Notes: generated from the sequence alone by a model not told the origin. 64,000 nucleotides of DNA from Chloroflexota bacterium (GCA_014584575.1 JACTMP010000054.1:1-64000), one strand, 5' to 3'; shown: positions 43,094-52,925, counted from the stretch's first letter. A program made the numbers and translations.

Positions 43094-43861
43094 CTAACCT
43101 TTCTGGTCTAGCAACGCTCTCAGCCGGGCAATTTCTGCTTCGGCCACCGTGCGTGCCTCTCGTTCTGCCTGTAATGCCGCTGCCGTTTTAGTCAGTTCCG
43201 ATTCAGTCTCTGCCAGCATAGATTCAGTCTCCGCCAGCATAGATTCAGTCTCCACTAACATGGATTCGGTCTCTTCCGGCATACGCAAATAGGCATCCGT
43301 TTCCGGATCGTACAACCGCAAATCTGGCCCTGCTGTATGTAAAACCAGCCCCAAGACCAGGCTCTCAAGCTGCCATTCCCCGGCTCGGAGCGGTTGCGGT
43401 TTCAAAGGGTCATAATACCCCTCATCTGTAAGCCGGAAGCCTTGCAGCGGTGGGCGCAGGTACTCCCGCAAGGGATCAAACAAGAAGTATTCACGCACCC
43501 CCAAATCTTCATAAAGCAGGCGTTTGCGGCCCAAATCCGTTTCAAAAGTTTTACGTGAGGTGAGTTCAAAAACCACATCCGGCGCACGCCCCTCTTCCCA
43601 TAATTTGTAGGTACGCCGTTTTTGTGGGGAGACGCCAAAAACCACCAGCACATCTGGGGCCACAACAGCCTCCCGATTCCCTTCTTCGTAATAGAAGAAC
43701 AAGTTACCAGAAATATACACGTTCCCTTGCGCACGATACCGGGCACGCAGTGGGTGTATGAGGGCGTCGGTCATTTGAATGCGGTGTTCATCGGTTTCGG
43801 CCATAGGCATTCCATCCGATTCGGGATATTCAATTTCGCTTGTTGGTACTGTCCTTAACAT
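43094..43861 (-). CDS. Uma2 family (DUF820) putative restriction endonuclease-like protein
   Basis: The protein (255 residues from ATG 43861) has a PD-(D/E)xK-like domain with VAPDVLVVFG, DVVFELTSRKTFETD and LGVREYFLFDP, the Uma2 pattern abundant in Cyanobacteria and Chloroflexota. The catalytic Asp and Glu-x-Lys-like residues are present (E-L-T-S-R-K is a variant). A coiled-coil tail (about 195-255) contains four heptapeptide units TESMLAE, coded by 21-base tandem DNA repeats. The substrate of the family is unknown. It is minus strand, convergent with a membrane protein gene. Confidence 0.8.
   Translation of the reverse strand: MLRTVPTSEIEYPESDGMPMAETDEHRIQMTDALIHPLRARYRAQGNVYISGNLFFYYEEGNREAVVAPDVLVVFGVSPQKRRTYKLWEEGRAPDVVFELTSRKTFETDLGRKRLLYEDLGVREYFLFDPLREYLRPPLQGFRLTDEGYYDPLKPQPLRAGEWQLESLVLGLVLHTAGPDLRLYDPETDAYLRMPEETESMLVETESMLAETESMLAETESELTKTAAALQAEREARTVAEAEIARLRALLDQKG
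43200..43283. repeat. Four tandem 21-bp repeats in the Uma2 gene
   Basis: Units at 43200, 43221, 43242 and 43263 begin GATTCAGTCTC (or CGGTCTC) and end near CAGCATA. Each codes for one TESMLAE-type heptad. Copy number could change by slippage without breaking the frame. Confidence 0.85.
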
Positions 43862-43924
43862 AGCGTTGCCTGTTTGCAAACGATGCCAATAACAAAGAGA
43901 TTGTACTGCTACCGTCGCTCTTTG

Positions 43925-45685
43925 TCATCCATCCGGCTCTGCCAATGTTCTGAGTTTTAGCTGTGCTTGCAGGCCAGTGATATGGGCTTCCAACTCGATA
44001 AGTTGGGTTTGTTGGTTGGTTAGTTTGTCGCTTTCGGCGCGCACAAAGCGGGCAAAGGGGGCGACGGTGTCTTCAATGCGCTGTGCGCCACGCCGCATTT
44101 CCCGCTCAAATTGTTCGGTCAGGCTGGTAACAAGCTGCTGGCGCATGTCGGTGATTTTGTTTTCCAGTTCGATTTTGGCCTTACGTTTGCGCGAGGGCAG
44201 GATGAGAACGCCGACGGTTGCCAGGGTGATGCCGGCGATGATGCCGGTGATGTCCAGCATGGAAGCGGTGATGCCGCCGGCAATGACGGCGCCCAGGGTA
44301 GCTACCGAAGCCACGCCGGCAATGCCCGCCCCGGCTACGGCCGTGCGCGCTCCTTCGGCCAGATGGGCCGCTTCCCGCTCTTTATCATAGCTGTCTACGG
44401 CGCGATGGGTGGCGGCGCTGATGGTATCCAGCAGGCGGGCGCGGTCATAGGCCAATGCGCCATCACGGGGGCCGCCCTGGCCGACGATGCGGTGTTGGTG
44501 GGCGTCTTTGCGTTGGGCCATGTGGTCGGCAACGGCCGTCCACTGCCGTAAATCTTGCTCCACCATCCAATCTACCAGTTCATTTACGCGACGCTCAATC
44601 TGGTCAGGTGTATCGGCCACCACCTGCTCTTCAAATGCGCTCTCTACCTTTTTGGCGCGCACCAGGTCGGGAATGCGCCCCAGGCGCAGCATTTCATCAA
44701 AAAAAACATTGCCCCGTTTCTCCATCTCGTAGAGGGTATTGTCAATTTCACTCATCCGCGCCCGGAAGTTGCGTTGCATGTCGTCGTCGTAATAGACCAT
44801 CTGCCGCTGTATATCATCAAGCAACTGGCGGTCGGCTTGCAGCGAGGCCAGATCATGGTGAATGTTGTCTAGCTGCTGGCGCGCCAATTTGAGACCCACA
44901 CCCAATGGATTGAGCAGTTTCAGGCGAAAACGGCCGTCGTCATCCAGCGTATCATGGATAAAAGTCTCCAATGCCTCAAACCCGCTGTCTGCCCATAGCT
45001 GCGGTTTGCCCGCTTTGGCTTCCTTAGCCTGCCGTGCAGAGACGGCAAACAGACCGGAAATCTCACCCACCAGGCTGTTGGCCGCCTGCGACACGAAATC
45101 TATTACCTGTTCCCGTTCGGCCGTACTCGGCAAAATATCTATCTTGTTGATCACCAGCACAATCTTTTTGCCCCAATCCCGAATTTGCGTCAGGAAGGCG
45201 CGCTCACTCTCCGTAAATGGGCGGTCGGCGGAGGTGATAAACAGCACCAGGTCGCTGCGGGGGATAAATTCGGTCGTCAGCGCCTCATGTTCACGCATGA
45301 TGGCGTTGGTGCCTGGTGTGTCCACGATGGTGATTTTTTGCAACAGGTCAAAAGGCGCGGTTTTGATCCACACGCCCTTCGGGCCAGGGAGTTGTCCGGC
45401 TTGCTCGCCATACTTGAGCAGGAAAATCTGGCTGGTGGTAGGCGTCACCCCTTCTTCTTGCAATGGCTGGCCGAGCAGGGCATTGATGAAGGCGGATTTG
45501 CCAGCGTTAAACTCCCCGGCAATGACCAGCAAGAACAGGTCATCTAGCTGGCGAATGGAGTCAGCCAGCGTGGCGCGGTCATCGGGGGAGGCGTTGGCGT
45601 CTGCCAGCACATCGCGCAGGTGGCCGAGTGTGTCCCGTGCCCGGCTGAGAATCTCTTCTTGTTCAGCGGTGAGTATGGCTTTCAT
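43925..45685 (-). CDS. Bacterial dynamin-like GTPase
   Basis: The 586-residue protein has a GTPase domain (about 40-265) with G1 GEFNAGKSAFINAL, G2 TPTTSQ, G3 VDTPGT and G4 NKIDIL. A helical stalk follows, and a glycine/alanine-rich hydrophobic hairpin (about 435-490, ending PSRKRK) probably inserts in membranes. The C-terminal part is coiled. This layout fits membrane-remodelling dynamin-like proteins and related YihA-like GTPases. Many bacterial dynamins occur as tandem pairs, but only one is seen here. The gene is minus strand, 60 bases from the Uma2 gene and divergent from the Nudix gene. Confidence 0.82.
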   Translation of the reverse strand: MKAILTAEQEEILSRARDTLGHLRDVLADANASPDDRATLADSIRQLDDLFLLVIAGEFNAGKSAFINALLGQPLQEEGVTPTTSQIFLLKYGEQAGQLPGPKGVWIKTAPFDLLQKITIVDTPGTNAIMREHEALTTEFIPRSDLVLFITSADRPFTESERAFLTQIRDWGKKIVLVINKIDILPSTAEREQVIDFVSQAANSLVGEISGLFAVSARQAKEAKAGKPQLWADSGFEALETFIHDTLDDDGRFRLKLLNPLGVGLKLARQQLDNIHHDLASLQADRQLLDDIQRQMVYYDDDMQRNFRARMSEIDNTLYEMEKRGNVFFDEMLRLGRIPDLVRAKKVESAFEEQVVADTPDQIERRVNELVDWMVEQDLRQWTAVADHMAQRKDAHQHRIVGQGGPRDGALAYDRARLLDTISAATHRAVDSYDKEREAAHLAEGARTAVAGAGIAGVASVATLGAVIAGGITASMLDITGIIAGITLATVGVLILPSRKRKAKIELENKITDMRQQLVTSLTEQFEREMRRGAQRIEDTVAPFARFVRAESDKLTNQQTQLIELEAHITGLQAQLKLRTLAEPDG

Positions 45686-45822
45686 AGGCTGCCTATTGTG
45701 AAGGAAAGTAAGTAAGTGTCAAGTGTTCTGTATTCAGGTGTTTACATGAGCACGTGAACACATGAGAACAGGATTGATCTTCCTGCCAGTTACGGCCGTT
45801 TTTGTTATACTGCCCGGCTGCA

Positions 45823-46296
45823 ATGCACATACCACAGGTTTGGAAGCGGCGCATGGCCCGGTGGATGCAAATTCCCGGCCTGCAAAAAGTGATGGTGTGG
45901 GTAGTTCACCTGACGACGCCCCGACATTTAATAGGTGTTAACCTGGTCGTCTTGAATGAACAGGGAGATATTCTCATGCTCAAACATGTGTTTCATCCCT
46001 ATGCGCCGTGGGGATTGCCCGGCGGCTGGCTGGGGCGAGATGAAGACCCACGAGATTGTGCCTTGCGGGAATTAAGGGAAGAGACGGGGTTAACGGCCGT
46101 GTTAGACCAGGTACTTGTCTTACAACGCGAGACGGGGGTATCCCAGATTGGCGTGATTTATCGGGCGTTTGCCCAGACAGCGCCGCTGCAATTGAGCAGC
46201 GAGATACTCGAAGCGGGCTGGTTTGCGCCCGATGCCCTGCCGCAACCGTTGACAGTCAGTACCAGGCAGGCGATAGAGACGGCCGTTACCCGATGA
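45823..46296 (+). CDS. Nudix hydrolase
   Basis: The 157-residue protein has a complete Nudix box, GWLGRDEDPRDCALRELREETGL, matching G-x5-E-x7-REUxEExGU. An N-terminal hydrophobic helix precedes it. Nudix enzymes hydrolyse nucleoside diphosphates linked to another moiety; the exact substrate is unknown. ATG 45823 is used; the upstream frame (TTG 45802) overlaps a promoter-like TATACT. The stop is followed 38 bases later by the first beta-lactamase-like gene. Confidence 0.83.
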   Translation: MHIPQVWKRRMARWMQIPGLQKVMVWVVHLTTPRHLIGVNLVVLNEQGDILMLKHVFHPYAPWGLPGGWLGRDEDPRDCALRELREETGLTAVLDQVLVLQRETGVSQIGVIYRAFAQTAPLQLSSEILEAGWFAPDALPQPLTVSTRQAIETAVTR

Positions 46297-46333
46297 AGAC
46301 TCTGGGTTTTTTAGGGTCTCTGTACCGGATTGC

Positions 46334-47812
46334 ATGAACCGACGATCAACACCTGGCGTAGGACAATGGGTTACCGTCACCTTGCTGGTGGCCGCCAGCA
46401 TCTTCCTGCTGGTCAGGCTCTTTCAATATGCCACCATTCGCAGCAATTACCCTACCGGCTTGGTGGTCGCCGGCGTGGATGTGGGCGGCCTGTCTAAACA
46501 GCAGGCCAGCGAAGTGTTGACCAACCAATTCATTGAAGCGCCCGTTTTCATTTTTCATCAAAATGACCGTTTTGAAATCAGCCCCAGCCAGGCCAAATTC
46601 CAGCTAGACCTTTCTACTATGCTCAACCAGGCCGACTACGAGCGGGCGCAGCAAGACTTTTGGGCTGGTTTTTGGGGCTATTTGTGGGGACGCCCGGTGG
46701 AAGTACACCCCATCCCCATTGCGGCTACCCATGACCGTGAGGCCCTGCGGGATGTCTTGCTGGATATTGCCACGTTGATGGACAGACCGTCGCAACCGCC
46801 GCAGCCGGTGCCACAGAGTTTTAGCTTTCAATATGGTGAGGCGGGGACGCGCACCGATGTTGAAGCCAGTTTTGCCGATGTGGAGGCTGCCTTGTATCGG
46901 CCAACCAACCGCGAATCGCGCCTGGTGGTGCGGCCCGGCCAGGCGACGCCGCCAGAACGAAACCTGCTGGTACGCCTGCTGGTGAATAACTTGCAAGATT
47001 TTGAGCAGCTACACAACGGGGTTGCCAGCATGTTTATTATGGATCTGGCCAACGGCCGTGAGATTGCCATCAACGAAAAAGCGCCCATGACCGGCATGGA
47101 TATGCTGAAAATCCCCATCGTATTAGAGTTTTACCGGATATGGGATCAACCCCCCACGCTGACACAGCAGCAGCATATCTCCAACACCCTGGCTGCTACC
47201 CAGGATAACAGCAGCGCCAATGAACTGCTCAAGATCATCAGCGGTCAGGACGACGCCTATCTGGGGGCGCAGCAAGTGACCGGCACCATGCAACGATTGG
47301 GCTTGCAGAACACGTTTATTACCGCGCCGTATGATGAAGAGCCGCGCCCCGGTACGCCCCGGCCACAAACGGAGGCCAATAGCGCCGCCGATGTGCGTAC
47401 CATGCCATCCCCCCATGTGCAAACCACGGCCGAAGATATGGGTACATTGCTCTCTATGATTTATTACTGTGCCGAAGGGGTGGGTGGGGTGTTCACGGCC
47501 GTGTTCCGAGACGCCATCACCGCCGAAGAATGTCAGGCCATGCTCGGCTTTATGACCCAAAACAATATCGGCAGTCTCATTCAAGAAGGTGTACCCGCCC
47601 AGGTGCCCATCGCCCACCGGCATGGCTGGATCGCCGACACCCACGGTGACGCCGGCATCGTTTTCTCGCCCGGTGGCGACTATGTTATCGTGCAATTGCT
47701 GTACAAACCCAGCTGGCTGGAGTGGGAAGTGAGTTCGCCACTGCTGGCCAATATGTCACGCGCCACGTATAACTACTTTAACTTTGATGCGCCATTTCTG
47801 GGCAGCAATTAA
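46334..47812 (+). CDS. Serine hydrolase-like (class A beta-lactamase fold) protein, catalytic Ser replaced
   Basis: The 492-residue protein has an N-terminal membrane anchor (about 14-35), a YoaR-like region (about 45-205) and a class A beta-lactamase-type domain. The nucleophile position reads MDMLK: Asp at residue 256 replaces the SxxK serine, which is Ser at residue 252 in the paralogue that follows. The KTG-type motif also reads HRHGW, with Arg at 429 for Lys. The middle motif is QDNSSANEL. These changes suggest a non-enzymatic or altered role. It starts 38 bases after the Nudix gene and is followed by its paralogue. Confidence 0.8.
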   Translation: MNRRSTPGVGQWVTVTLLVAASIFLLVRLFQYATIRSNYPTGLVVAGVDVGGLSKQQASEVLTNQFIEAPVFIFHQNDRFEISPSQAKFQLDLSTMLNQADYERAQQDFWAGFWGYLWGRPVEVHPIPIAATHDREALRDVLLDIATLMDRPSQPPQPVPQSFSFQYGEAGTRTDVEASFADVEAALYRPTNRESRLVVRPGQATPPERNLLVRLLVNNLQDFEQLHNGVASMFIMDLANGREIAINEKAPMTGMDMLKIPIVLEFYRIWDQPPTLTQQQHISNTLAATQDNSSANELLKIISGQDDAYLGAQQVTGTMQRLGLQNTFITAPYDEEPRPGTPRPQTEANSAADVRTMPSPHVQTTAEDMGTLLSMIYYCAEGVGGVFTAVFRDAITAEECQAMLGFMTQNNIGSLIQEGVPAQVPIAHRHGWIADTHGDAGIVFSPGGDYVIVQLLYKPSWLEWEVSSPLLANMSRATYNYFNFDAPFLGSN

Positions 47813-47860
47813 TGGCGACTTGAGATTGGTTACTCTGATCGCCAACTTGTGTAAACGTCT

Positions 47861-49429
47861 ATGCTCAAATCCATTCAACGATTCCTCACCGGCACTTTGC
47901 TTCTTCTGCTTTTTCTGTTTTTAGGCTACCGGGCGCTGCAATACTGGCTGGCTCAAGACCAGTTGCCGACCGGTCTGACGATAGCCGACGTGGATGTAGG
48001 CGGTTTAGATCGGGAGGAAGCCGCCACCCGCATCCGCCAGGTGTACAGCACCCCGCTTGTGTTGCAGCACCAGAGCGAACAGGTAGCTATCGATCCGGCA
48101 GATGCCGGTTTTGCCCTGGATTTGGATCAGATGCTGGCGGAAGCCGAAGCCTATAGAGATCAGCTCACCTTCTGGCAAGGATATGTGCAATTTCTCCTGG
48201 GGCGCGTTCTGGACCCGACGCAAATTCCGCTACAAGCCACGTATGATCAGACAGCGCTGCGACAACAGATTGAGACAGTCGCCGCCTACCTGGACAAACC
48301 GGCCACATTGCCCCAATTGCAAGTGGCCGAAGGGAATTACACACCGGGCGAACCGGGATATGTGACCGATGTGGAGGCCAGTTTACCCCTGGCCGAAAAG
48401 GCGCTTTTCCAGGCAAAACCTGAGGCGCGCCAGGTGACTTTGGTGCTGCAAGTACAGGAGCCGGAAGAGCTGAACATCCATGTTTTGGAGGAACAACTGC
48501 GCCGTGAGGTAGACCGGGCCAAAGCGCGGGGATACTTTGGCAGTGTATTTGTCATGGATTTGCAGACGGGCGAGGAGGTGAGTATCAATGCCGATGTCGT
48601 GTTATCGGGGTTGAGTATTTTGAAGATTGCCATTTTTATTGCGGCTTACCGTGCTTTAGACCAGCCGCCCAATGAGTATGAGCAGCAGTTGTTTTACAGC
48701 ACGGCCGTACAGTCTAGCAATTACGGTGCAAACCAACTGCTGCACATTGTTGCCGGGGAAAATAATACCTATGAAGGGGCGGCCCAACTTACCGAATTTG
48801 TGCAGCGGTTGGGGCTTGTCAATACCTTCATGGCTATCCCTTATGATGCTGCTTTTGTGCCCACCCGCCCCCAAACCTACGTTACCCCGGCCAACTCGCT
48901 CCCTAACACATCTACCAAACCCGATATTGCCCGCCAGACGACGGCCGAAGACGTTGGTACCCTGCTTTCCATGCTCTACTACTGCGCTAAAGGCGGCGGC
49001 ACACTGCTGGCGTTGTTTCCCGGCGAAATCACCCCGGAAGAGTGTCAGGCGATTATTGACGTGATGATCCTGAACGTAGAAGGCAACCTCATCCGCCTGG
49101 GTGTGCCGGAAAATGTGCCCGTCTCGCACAAACATGGTTGGGGGGATAACCTGACACATGGGGATGCCGGGATTGTGTTTTCGCCGGGTGGTGATTACGT
49201 GATTGTCACCTATTTGCACCAGACCGAGGGGTTCATCATCTCTGACATCACATTTCCGATCTTGTGGGAGTTGTCGCGGCTGACGTATAACTATTTTAAC
49301 TACACGGACCCGTATCTGGATGATCCCATGGTGCGGGCAGAAGCGGCGGCGCTGGAACGGGAGCAATCGCTGGCCACAGCCACAGCACAGGCGTTGGCGG
49401 CCGAAGCGACGGCAACGCCAGAGCCGTAA
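47861..49429 (+). CDS. Serine hydrolase (class A beta-lactamase fold) with intact SxxK
   Basis: The 522-residue protein is a tandem paralogue of the previous one, with the same layout: an N-terminal anchor (about 8-25), a YoaR-like part and a C-terminal beta-lactamase domain. SILK (Ser 252, Lys 255) and HKHGW (Lys 424) are present, so the active site looks usable; the middle motif is SSNYGANQL. The last 25 residues are Ala/Thr-rich. The domain is probably outside the membrane. It may be a peptidoglycan-related hydrolase or a beta-lactamase; the family cannot be narrowed further. It is followed by a propeller gene after 8 bases. Confidence 0.8.
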   Translation: MLKSIQRFLTGTLLLLLFLFLGYRALQYWLAQDQLPTGLTIADVDVGGLDREEAATRIRQVYSTPLVLQHQSEQVAIDPADAGFALDLDQMLAEAEAYRDQLTFWQGYVQFLLGRVLDPTQIPLQATYDQTALRQQIETVAAYLDKPATLPQLQVAEGNYTPGEPGYVTDVEASLPLAEKALFQAKPEARQVTLVLQVQEPEELNIHVLEEQLRREVDRAKARGYFGSVFVMDLQTGEEVSINADVVLSGLSILKIAIFIAAYRALDQPPNEYEQQLFYSTAVQSSNYGANQLLHIVAGENNTYEGAAQLTEFVQRLGLVNTFMAIPYDAAFVPTRPQTYVTPANSLPNTSTKPDIARQTTAEDVGTLLSMLYYCAKGGGTLLALFPGEITPEECQAIIDVMILNVEGNLIRLGVPENVPVSHKHGWGDNLTHGDAGIVFSPGGDYVIVTYLHQTEGFIISDITFPILWELSRLTYNYFNYTDPYLDDPMVRAEAAALEREQSLATATAQALAAEATATPEP

Positions 49430-49437
49430 TGTGATTC

Positions 49438-52185
49438 ATGTCTCGTCAGATGCGCCTGGCGTTGGCAGGTATGGCAGGATTGCTGCTGCTGGCCTGCCTG
49501 GCCGGGTTGCTTTACCTGGTTTCTGCCTATCCGCTGCTGGCACGGCCGTCGTCCGGCGCCCGTCTCACCTGGTCTGGCCTGCCACAACCCGTTGTCATTC
49601 ACTCTCAATGGACGAGTTTCACCGCACCGCAGCGTGTAAACGATGCGGTTCTGCAAGGTGATTTGCTTTGGGCAGCCACCGATGGGGGCGTGGTGGTGTG
49701 GGAGTGGGCCACCGGGGAAGTCGCTCGATTTACCACCGAACATGGATTAGCCGAAAACGTTGTCACCAGCACGGCCGTTGGCCGCGATGGGGCATTGTGG
49801 TTTGGCACGCAGTCCGGCGGTCTGAGCCGGTATGACGGCCGTTCCTGGCGCACTTTCACCACCGCCGACGGGTTGCCCTCCAACCATATCACCGACCTGG
49901 CAGTTACGGCCGACGGCATGATGTGGGCAGCGACGGATGCGGGCGTGGGGCAGTATGACGGCCGTCGCTGGTACAGCCACACCCGCGCCCGCAGCTTCTT
50001 CCAGCTACCCGGCGAGCAAATTCGCGCCCTGGCTGTGGCCCCGGATGGGGTGACGGTGTGGGCCGGGACGGATAATGGTGTGGCGCGGTGGGACGGCCGT
50101 CGCTGGCAAGAAATCGCCCACGTGGGCAGCCTGAACATCAATGACATTCAAGACATTGCCATTACCCCCGATGGCATGGTGTGGGCGGCCACGCCCGCTG
50201 GCCTGAAGCGGTATGATGGGGCGCGCTGGCAAATTTTCACCACCGGTGATGGGTTGGCAAGTGATGCTCTACAAAACGTCACGGCCGTGCCCGATAACAC
50301 TATCTGGCTGGCCTATGCTGACCCGGCTGCCGGGCTGACCTTGTTTGATACTACCGGCCCCGTGCCCGCTGCCAGCACCGCCGCTTTACCCCTGCCCACG
50401 CTGAAAGTAGCGGCCGCCCTGCCTAATGGCCTGCTGCTCACTGTGCCGGGCGGCCTGTTTTACGCCGACGACAGTGGCGACGACCGGTTGTTTACCACCC
50501 CGGCCGATTTGCCCGACCAGCAGGTGGCCGGGCTGGCGGCGGCTAATGGCGCTGTATGGGCCAGCAGTGGGGCAGGGGTGAGCCGATTTGATGGCGCAAG
50601 CTGGCGCACCTATATCACGGCGCATGGGTTGGCGAGCACGGCCGTGTCCGCCCTCACCCTCGATGCCAATGGGCAGCCGGTGGTGGCGTTCACGGCGGCC
50701 AGCCAGGGCATTGCCCGGTATGACGCCGCGCTGGATGGTTGGGAATCGGTGGTTTGCCCGGCGCCAGGGCCGCCTTCTGTTTATGTGCGCGCCGGGCTGC
50801 AAACGGCCGATGGCGCGCTCTGGTTTGCCACTGACCGGGGATTGGCCCGTTTTGCCGGGGAAAGCTGGCGCATTTTTACCACGTTGGACGGCCTGCCATC
50901 TGATAACGTGCAAACCATCTCCCTGAGTGGGGAGACGCTGTGGGCGGGTACGGACAAGGGGTTGGCCTTTTTTCAGGATGGTGAATGGCGCACGGCGCTG
51001 TTGGATAATGTGCGGGCGCTCAGCAGTGGGCCAGAGGGCACGCTCTGGTTTTTTAATGCCGATGGTTTGTTTGCCTTTGCGCCGGACGGCCGTGCCCTGA
51101 CCCCCATTCCCTTGCCCCCAGTGCAGCAGGTGTATGACCAGTTGACGACGGCGGATGGTTTCTGGCTGGCGGCGGACGCGGGTGTCTTTTTCTGGTCAAA
51201 CGCGGACGCCGAATGGCAGACGTTCCCGGTGGTGGATGGACAGCCGATGGGGGAGATGACGGCGCTGGCGCAAACGGCCGACGGCCGTATCTATGCCGGA
51301 TCATCCCAGGGTTTGTGGCCGTTGGCGCCGGAGGGCGTGTGGTTGTTACGGCCGTTGCCGGAACAGGAGCGTTCGCCCATGACGCGGCTGGTGGTTGACG
51401 CCGCTGGTGACTTGCTGGCGGGCACATTTGACGGCCGTGTTTACCGGGTGGTGGCAGGCGAGATTGTCATCGAAAAACCAATGCCTACAGGCAGCGAACG
51501 CGCCCCGGTCAGCGCCATTTTATCAGTGGCAGAAACGTTGTGGGTGGCCCATTTTGGCGGCGGCGTTTCCTGGGGGACAGGTAATATCGGGGAGCGAAAT
51601 TGGCAGCGCGTGGCCACGGATGAGGGGTTACAGGCGGCCGTGAACAGCCTGGCGGTGGGCGTGGGCGATGATGCCTGGTTGGGCACAGATAAGGGGCTGC
51701 TGTTGCTGACCAGCAGCGAAGTGATCGTTTGCCGGATTGAGCAGGGCGGCGAACCGTCTACCTGGGCGGGGGTGGTGGTAGACCGGCAGGGGCAGGTGTG
51801 GGGGGTGAATGGCCCTACCTTTTGGCGGTTGGATGGCGGGAATCGGGTGCGGTCGGGGTCGTTGGTGAAGGCGGTCACGGCCGTGGCCCCGGATGGCGCG
51901 GTCTGGGTAGTGACGGAAAGTGGGTTGGTGCGCCATATAGCAGGCCGCCGCCAGACGGTCAACACGCCAGCCGCGTCCGGGTCTATCACGGCGCTGGCGC
52001 CAACGGCCACCGGCGCTGTGTGGCTGGGCACAACGGACGGGCTGTACTGGTACGACGGCCGTGCCTGGACCCATTTCACCGCCGCCGATGGCCTGGCGGC
52101 CAACCATGTGACGCATGTGGCTGCTGCTGCCGATGGCACGGTGTGGGTGGGAACGATGGGTGGGGTGAGTTGGTTACGGCCGTAA
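49438..52185 (+). CDS. Two-component regulator propeller (Reg_prop) repeat protein
   Basis: The 915-residue protein starts with a membrane anchor (about 10-30), then about 18-20 repeats of 40-45 residues with patterns such as LWFGTQSGGLSRYDG, WRTFTTADGLPSNHI and GVSRFDG. Such repeats build two or three beta-propellers as in hybrid two-component sensors. No kinase or HTH output is attached, so this is an anchored propeller alone. It overlaps no neighbour but starts 8 bases after the serine hydrolase gene, so the genes are probably cotranscribed. The repeats are rich in GRTW/NGR/DGR, partly due to ACGGCCGT octamers. Confidence 0.83.
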   Translation: MSRQMRLALAGMAGLLLLACLAGLLYLVSAYPLLARPSSGARLTWSGLPQPVVIHSQWTSFTAPQRVNDAVLQGDLLWAATDGGVVVWEWATGEVARFTTEHGLAENVVTSTAVGRDGALWFGTQSGGLSRYDGRSWRTFTTADGLPSNHITDLAVTADGMMWAATDAGVGQYDGRRWYSHTRARSFFQLPGEQIRALAVAPDGVTVWAGTDNGVARWDGRRWQEIAHVGSLNINDIQDIAITPDGMVWAATPAGLKRYDGARWQIFTTGDGLASDALQNVTAVPDNTIWLAYADPAAGLTLFDTTGPVPAASTAALPLPTLKVAAALPNGLLLTVPGGLFYADDSGDDRLFTTPADLPDQQVAGLAAANGAVWASSGAGVSRFDGASWRTYITAHGLASTAVSALTLDANGQPVVAFTAASQGIARYDAALDGWESVVCPAPGPPSVYVRAGLQTADGALWFATDRGLARFAGESWRIFTTLDGLPSDNVQTISLSGETLWAGTDKGLAFFQDGEWRTALLDNVRALSSGPEGTLWFFNADGLFAFAPDGRALTPIPLPPVQQVYDQLTTADGFWLAADAGVFFWSNADAEWQTFPVVDGQPMGEMTALAQTADGRIYAGSSQGLWPLAPEGVWLLRPLPEQERSPMTRLVVDAAGDLLAGTFDGRVYRVVAGEIVIEKPMPTGSERAPVSAILSVAETLWVAHFGGGVSWGTGNIGERNWQRVATDEGLQAAVNSLAVGVGDDAWLGTDKGLLLLTSSEVIVCRIEQGGEPSTWAGVVVDRQGQVWGVNGPTFWRLDGGNRVRSGSLVKAVTAVAPDGAVWVVTESGLVRHIAGRRQTVNTPAASGSITALAPTATGAVWLGTTDGLYWYDGRAWTHFTAADGLAANHVTHVAAAADGTVWVGTMGGVSWLRP

Positions 52186-52261
52186 GGTCGAACTTGTTCT
52201 TCTGCCATACGCCGATTTTCCCAGAGGAGCGGGCTTTGGCAAAAACAGACTTTCGGGGGTT

Positions 52262-52639
52262 AGACGAAATTGCTGTGTCACTTGTAAGCGCACCTTTACG
52301 GAGACACGGGGCACGCCGCTGTACGGCAGCCACTATCCCGTCTGGGTCTTTGTGCTGCAGGTCTGTGTCTTCAACACGGCCTACATCGAACGGCTGAATG
52401 CCACCTTCCGTACCTGGATACCCGCGCTGACCCGCCGTTCGCGCACGCCATCTCGTTATCGCCTTCACCTGGAGGCAGCGATGTTCTGGACGGGGTGTGT
52501 GTACAATTTCTGTCGTGTTCATGCCACTTTGGAGGGAGCGCCAGCCATGGCGGCTGGCCTAACGGAGGAGGTTTGGTCGGTGCGCGAACTGCTTTTTTGC
52601 TTCGCTATCCCACCCGAATCACTCCACGCTAATTTGTAG
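52262..52639 (+). pseudogene. Truncated transposase with central deletion
   Basis: An in-frame stretch reads CCVTCKRTFTETRGTPLYG (an N-terminal zinc-ribbon region of transposases) and passes directly into NTAYIERLNATFRTWIPAL and VYNFCRVHATL, the C-terminal part of a DDE transposase. The middle with the DDE residues is missing, so the gene is an inactive remnant. GTG 52352 would start only the C-terminal part. Terminal inverted repeats were not found. The 250-base gap 52640-52887 holds only a possible decayed ORF (52758). Confidence 0.7.
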
Positions 52640-52757
52640 TCCTACCTGCCACCTCTGTTGCCGTGACATGTGTGGGATTCAGCACGGCCGTGTTTTTGTG
52701 TGATGGGGTGGGGTTACCGCCGTGCCGCCCATCACCCCCACATGGTATAATCCCGCC

Positions 52758-52925
52758 ATGAGTATCCACAACGATACCTTCAGCCGCCCGGAAATCGTGC
52801 GCATTACCTGGAAGAGTACCTGGCTGCCGATTTGCTGGCGTTGCTCGACCTGGATATTTTCCTCCTGCAAGATGGTATGACTGCCGAATGGAAAAACTGT
52901 CTGGACATATCACTATCGCCGCTGT
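52758..52925 (+). pseudogene. Possible decayed small ORF before rlmH
   Basis: ATG 52758 follows TATAATCCCGCC and reads MSIHNDTFSRPEIV, then switches frame to AHYLEEYLAADLLALLDLDIF before a stop. A one-base change in the middle would join the two parts. I do not know the family and the evidence is weak. The second half overlaps the start of rlmH. Confidence 0.3.
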
